Source of the DNA: Macrobrachium rosenbergii
Taxonomy: Eukaryota > Arthropoda > Malacostraca > Decapoda > Palaemonidae
Length of the DNA: 64,000 nt
Direction of reading: 5' to 3'
NCBI RefSeq assembly: GCF_040412425.1
Contig: NC_089762.1
Location: 19,642,202 to 19,706,201, forward strand
The first letter of the stretch is position 1. Each line of letters starts with the position of its first letter. Below, one piece after another: positions 61,554-64,000 of the stretch. The notes below the pieces were generated by a model. It saw only the letters and a list, made by a program, of their open reading frames with translations. It did no database searches and was not told the DNA's origin. The translations under genes and the position numbers were made by a program.

Positions 61554-62835
61554 GGCAGCAGAGCATTATAAAATCCTTCCTGGGGCTGGGACGGCGGCAG
61601 GTCTCACCGGGCTCGGAACTTACCACCTGGGTTAAGTGGCTGCGGACGACTGGCCGCTTTTATAGCGGAAGAAAGACTCCGAGCAGAGGAAGTATGAAGC
61701 CGAACGAAGGGTGTAAGGGAAGCCAGCAAAGGCAATATGAAGAGGAAAGACAGAAAGAAGAGACAGCATGAGTTAGCCTGCAAGGAAACCGAGTTAGCCC
61801 TAAAGGAGAAGGAGCTCGAGCTTGAGAGAGCGAAAATGGAGAATGCCGGGTTATGATAGCCATCAAGCCCCAGTCCTACACCTGCTGCATCAAACGCCCA
61901 ATCTCGAATATCAATTCCTAGTCCTAAGTGGGACTGAGGACGAGCCAGAAGCATGGCTGGAGGAGATCAGGCTCTTTCGATAACTACAGCACCAAATGGA
62001 GACGAGAGAGCCTTAATACTAGCCAAGCACAGAGGAAAGCCATGCAGCACTTCGCCACTGGAGAAGAGCCAGAGAGGTAACATGGCGTAGTTCAGAGAGT
62101 CATTACTGCTGTCACAGATAACCTCCCAGAAAAAATGGAGACAACGGTCTCCGAGGTTCGTTAAGGAAGTCGGGCTGGTCTTGACAGAATGGGCATGTCA
62201 CAAAACCCAGTCCGGCACGCGCTGGTTCGACTCCTGGCCTGCACGACGCTTGGAGATCTCTTCAATCGACCATGCTGAAGACCTTTTCCAATGTGTGCCA
62301 GGGCCCTTGCAGTATATCTAACGATAAACAGCCCTCTCCACACTTATGGAAGCTTGTCGCATGGCTGATTCGTAACCTTCAATCAGTCGCATAGCACCTC
62401 TCAGAAGCTAATCATCCTCCGCCTACCTCGACTCCACTCGCCTCAAGAATGGACTGCCTAGCAAGACCCTTTTTGTGCAACTATTGCAAAGAAGGGGGCC
62501 ATGTTGGAAGCTGGAGCGCCATACAAACTCGCACTAATAAGCAGCCTAACCCTACCTCAGCCAGAACTCCGTCCCGATTCATCCGCCAGCCCTCTCCTCC
62601 AACAGTTACTGCAGGCCACCGAGCCCATCCAAAAGGCCCATGCAGATCCTGTGGGGCTGCTAGCCACTACAATGCTGGATCTCCGGCCTGTCCACATCAT
62701 GTCCCCACCACCAAATTTGTCAACCTAATCAGCACTTCATTTTCGTTGCTTGGTCCGCACCGATCCTTTACTCCCGAGAGACTGAAACCCAGTTCATCTC
62801 GGTGGCCCCTCTTCAGAGCACTAGCCTGCCAGTGA
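61554..62835 (+). pseudogene. Gypsy-type gag with zinc knuckles, broken
   Basis: ATG at 61554 in ACCATGG context starts MAAEHYKILPGAG. After shifts, a charged coiled-coil-like segment follows (ETELALKEKELELERAK, 61780-61840), then EDEPEAWLEEIRLF (61930-61980), the usual capsid entry of Gypsy gags. At 62470-62520 lies CNYCKEGGHVGSW, a CCHC knuckle that has lost its last Cys, and at 62640-62700 a second Cys/His group CRSCGAASHYNAG. Stops and frameshifts separate the blocks, so no full gag is made. It packages RNA in intact relatives. Confidence 0.6.
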
Positions 62836-62900
62836 CCCTTCCGGTCACAGTAGACACTGCGGCAGACATTAGCCTGATCACTAGGCCCAAGTGCCAGTCG
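62836..62900 (+). pseudogene. Aspartic protease motif of the Gypsy-type element
   Basis: TLPVTVDTAADISLI is the retropepsin active-site region. The usual DTGA or DSGA is here DTAA, so Gly is replaced by Ala. Downstream, the flap and second loop are not recognisable. Confidence 0.5.
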
Positions 62901-64000
62901 GTGCTGTGCTACTAAGAACGCGGGTGGGAAATGAAGTGGATAGGAGGGCCACACCATCACCGCCTTACTGTCCAACTCCAGGTTATGACACCTTGGGGAA
63001 CGTGATACCCCACCGCCTTGGCGTGGGTAGGTGGAATTCGGCCCGAGTGGTCTTTCTTGTTGTCGGGATCTTCTCTGCGAAGCCCACCAACGCCACTCCG
63101 CAGCCAATGCTACTCCTCCTCCACAGAGGCCCATCTAAAACTCTCAAAATGACAAACCTCCACCTTCCGCCCCACCAAAGTGGTCCGCGGAAGGGGCGCC
63201 ACACCTATTTCCTCAGGCTCAGCCCTCCACCGCTAAGGGCTGGCCCACCAAGAGGTCCTCCTCCGCTGTAAGAGAGATTCAGGAGGAGCAGTACACGCTG
63301 CAGGACGTGCAAGGGCAGACCACTCCACAAATTGGGAGGGCTGCCCAAGCAAGCAACGCCCAGCCGGATCACCCGAACAAAACTCACCGAGAGGTTACGA
63401 CTGGGCTGGGCAGGAATCTCTGCCGCAGCCAACCACAAGTCGTCCTCGCGAGGTAGTGCACCTCCGGGACCCTCATCAGGCATGCTCGACCTCAACCGCC
63501 GGCTAGTGCCACTTACAGCACTGAGCAGTGTTGTGACTCGTCCGGCCCCGGACGTTGAGCTGGCCACGGAAAGGGGCCCTGGCGCCGGGTCTAAATCATG
63601 AGCTTAATCCTCCTCCGAGATTTAGATTCCCATGCAGTTGATCATCGCGATCGGAGAGCCCCAGCACCGAAACTTCTTCTTTGCAAGATTCTTCTTTGGG
63701 TACTTGAATCCAGGATGAACCCCTGAGGATCGAATGGTACCCTCCCTTGAAGACACCAGGAACTGGGCATCCTCGGACGCAGAAGTCGAGATCGCCCGCT
63801 TCTCCGTTGTCGCAGAGCAGTCGGAGTAGGAGTCCTCCCGCAGCTTTTGCAGTTGCTCCCGACTTCGCGCCCGCTAGCCCTTCTGGCCTGTCTCCTCGGA
63901 GTTGGTGCTCTCATCACCTGCTAGGCTAGCTACTGATAGGCCTGAGGAAACCAAGAAGAAGAAGAAGGGGCGGAAGAGCTCAGTAGTTGCCGAAAGAGTA
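62901..64000. other. GC-rich right edge, probably retroelement
   Basis: Frames of 60-145 codons on both strands overlap (for example 63332-63601 plus, 62697-63134 minus). No RT motif was recognised. The last 250 bases read, in plus, as Ser/Pro-rich text and then a basic ETKKKKKGRKSS stretch, which could be another retroelement's nucleic-acid-binding ORF. Continuation lies beyond the window. Confidence 0.35.

Overview
This is a non-coding-rich animal genome window. It has spliced genes with GT-AG introns of more than 9 kb, very long (TA)n, (CT)n and (TAA)n arrays, and a dense layer of degenerate transposons (DIRS, Penelope, LINE, Gypsy, pogo, hAT, piggyBac, an XPG-nuclease DNA transposon, tRNA-SINEs). 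That mix suggests an arthropod, most likely a malacostracan or decapod crustacean. The organism is an inference from repeat style; no marker gene proves it.

Host genes. (1) On the minus strand, three exons (18756-18523, 9311-9165, 8909-8728) join in frame into the first 187 residues of a GDP-D-glucose phosphorylase (GDPGP1). The rest of the gene lies off the left edge. Its first intron (9.2 kb) and third intron (over 8.7 kb) are filled with transposons. (2) On the plus strand, a short exon starting at ATG 45566 joins in phase to an exon at 56141-56333 and encodes the start of a two-helix membrane protein, with a 10.6 kb intron. (3) A possible tiny two-exon gene lies at 33050-33266 (plus).

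Layout. 1255-7427: DIRS-type tyrosine-recombinase retrotransposon with exact inverted ends and an internal complementary region. 8728-18780: GDPGP1 exons, with a TTAA-flanked element carrying 381-bp tandem repeats (10336-12916), a hAT-like element (13826-14860), minisatellites and a SINE (17665-17940) in intron 1. 21440-29400: an inverted pair of about 220 bp flanking a 7.2 kb DIRS-like element that has the end architecture but no recognisable enzymes. 30.8-35.7 kb: TA arrays, LINE remains and a 580-bp hairpin. 35772-40450: TIR DNA transposon encoding a broken XPG-nuclease/CXC protein on the minus strand, with YY1-type motifs in its TIRs. 40.6-44.3 kb: microsatellites, two SINE types, satellite-like tandem units and a Penelope-like element with GIY-YIG remains. 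47142-48850 and 53181-54632: two copies of a pogo/Tigger-type element, the first inserted in a TA array. 50954-51280 and 59440-64000: a possible solo LTR, and a Gypsy-type element with LTR end, primer-binding site, gag, zinc knuckles and protease.

No rRNA, true tRNA gene or CRISPR array was seen. The most unusual items are the enzyme-less DIRS-like element with nested inverted flanks (21.4-29.4 kb), the XPG-type transposon with YY1 motifs, and the DIRS copy whose termini are perfect while most of its coding region is broken.
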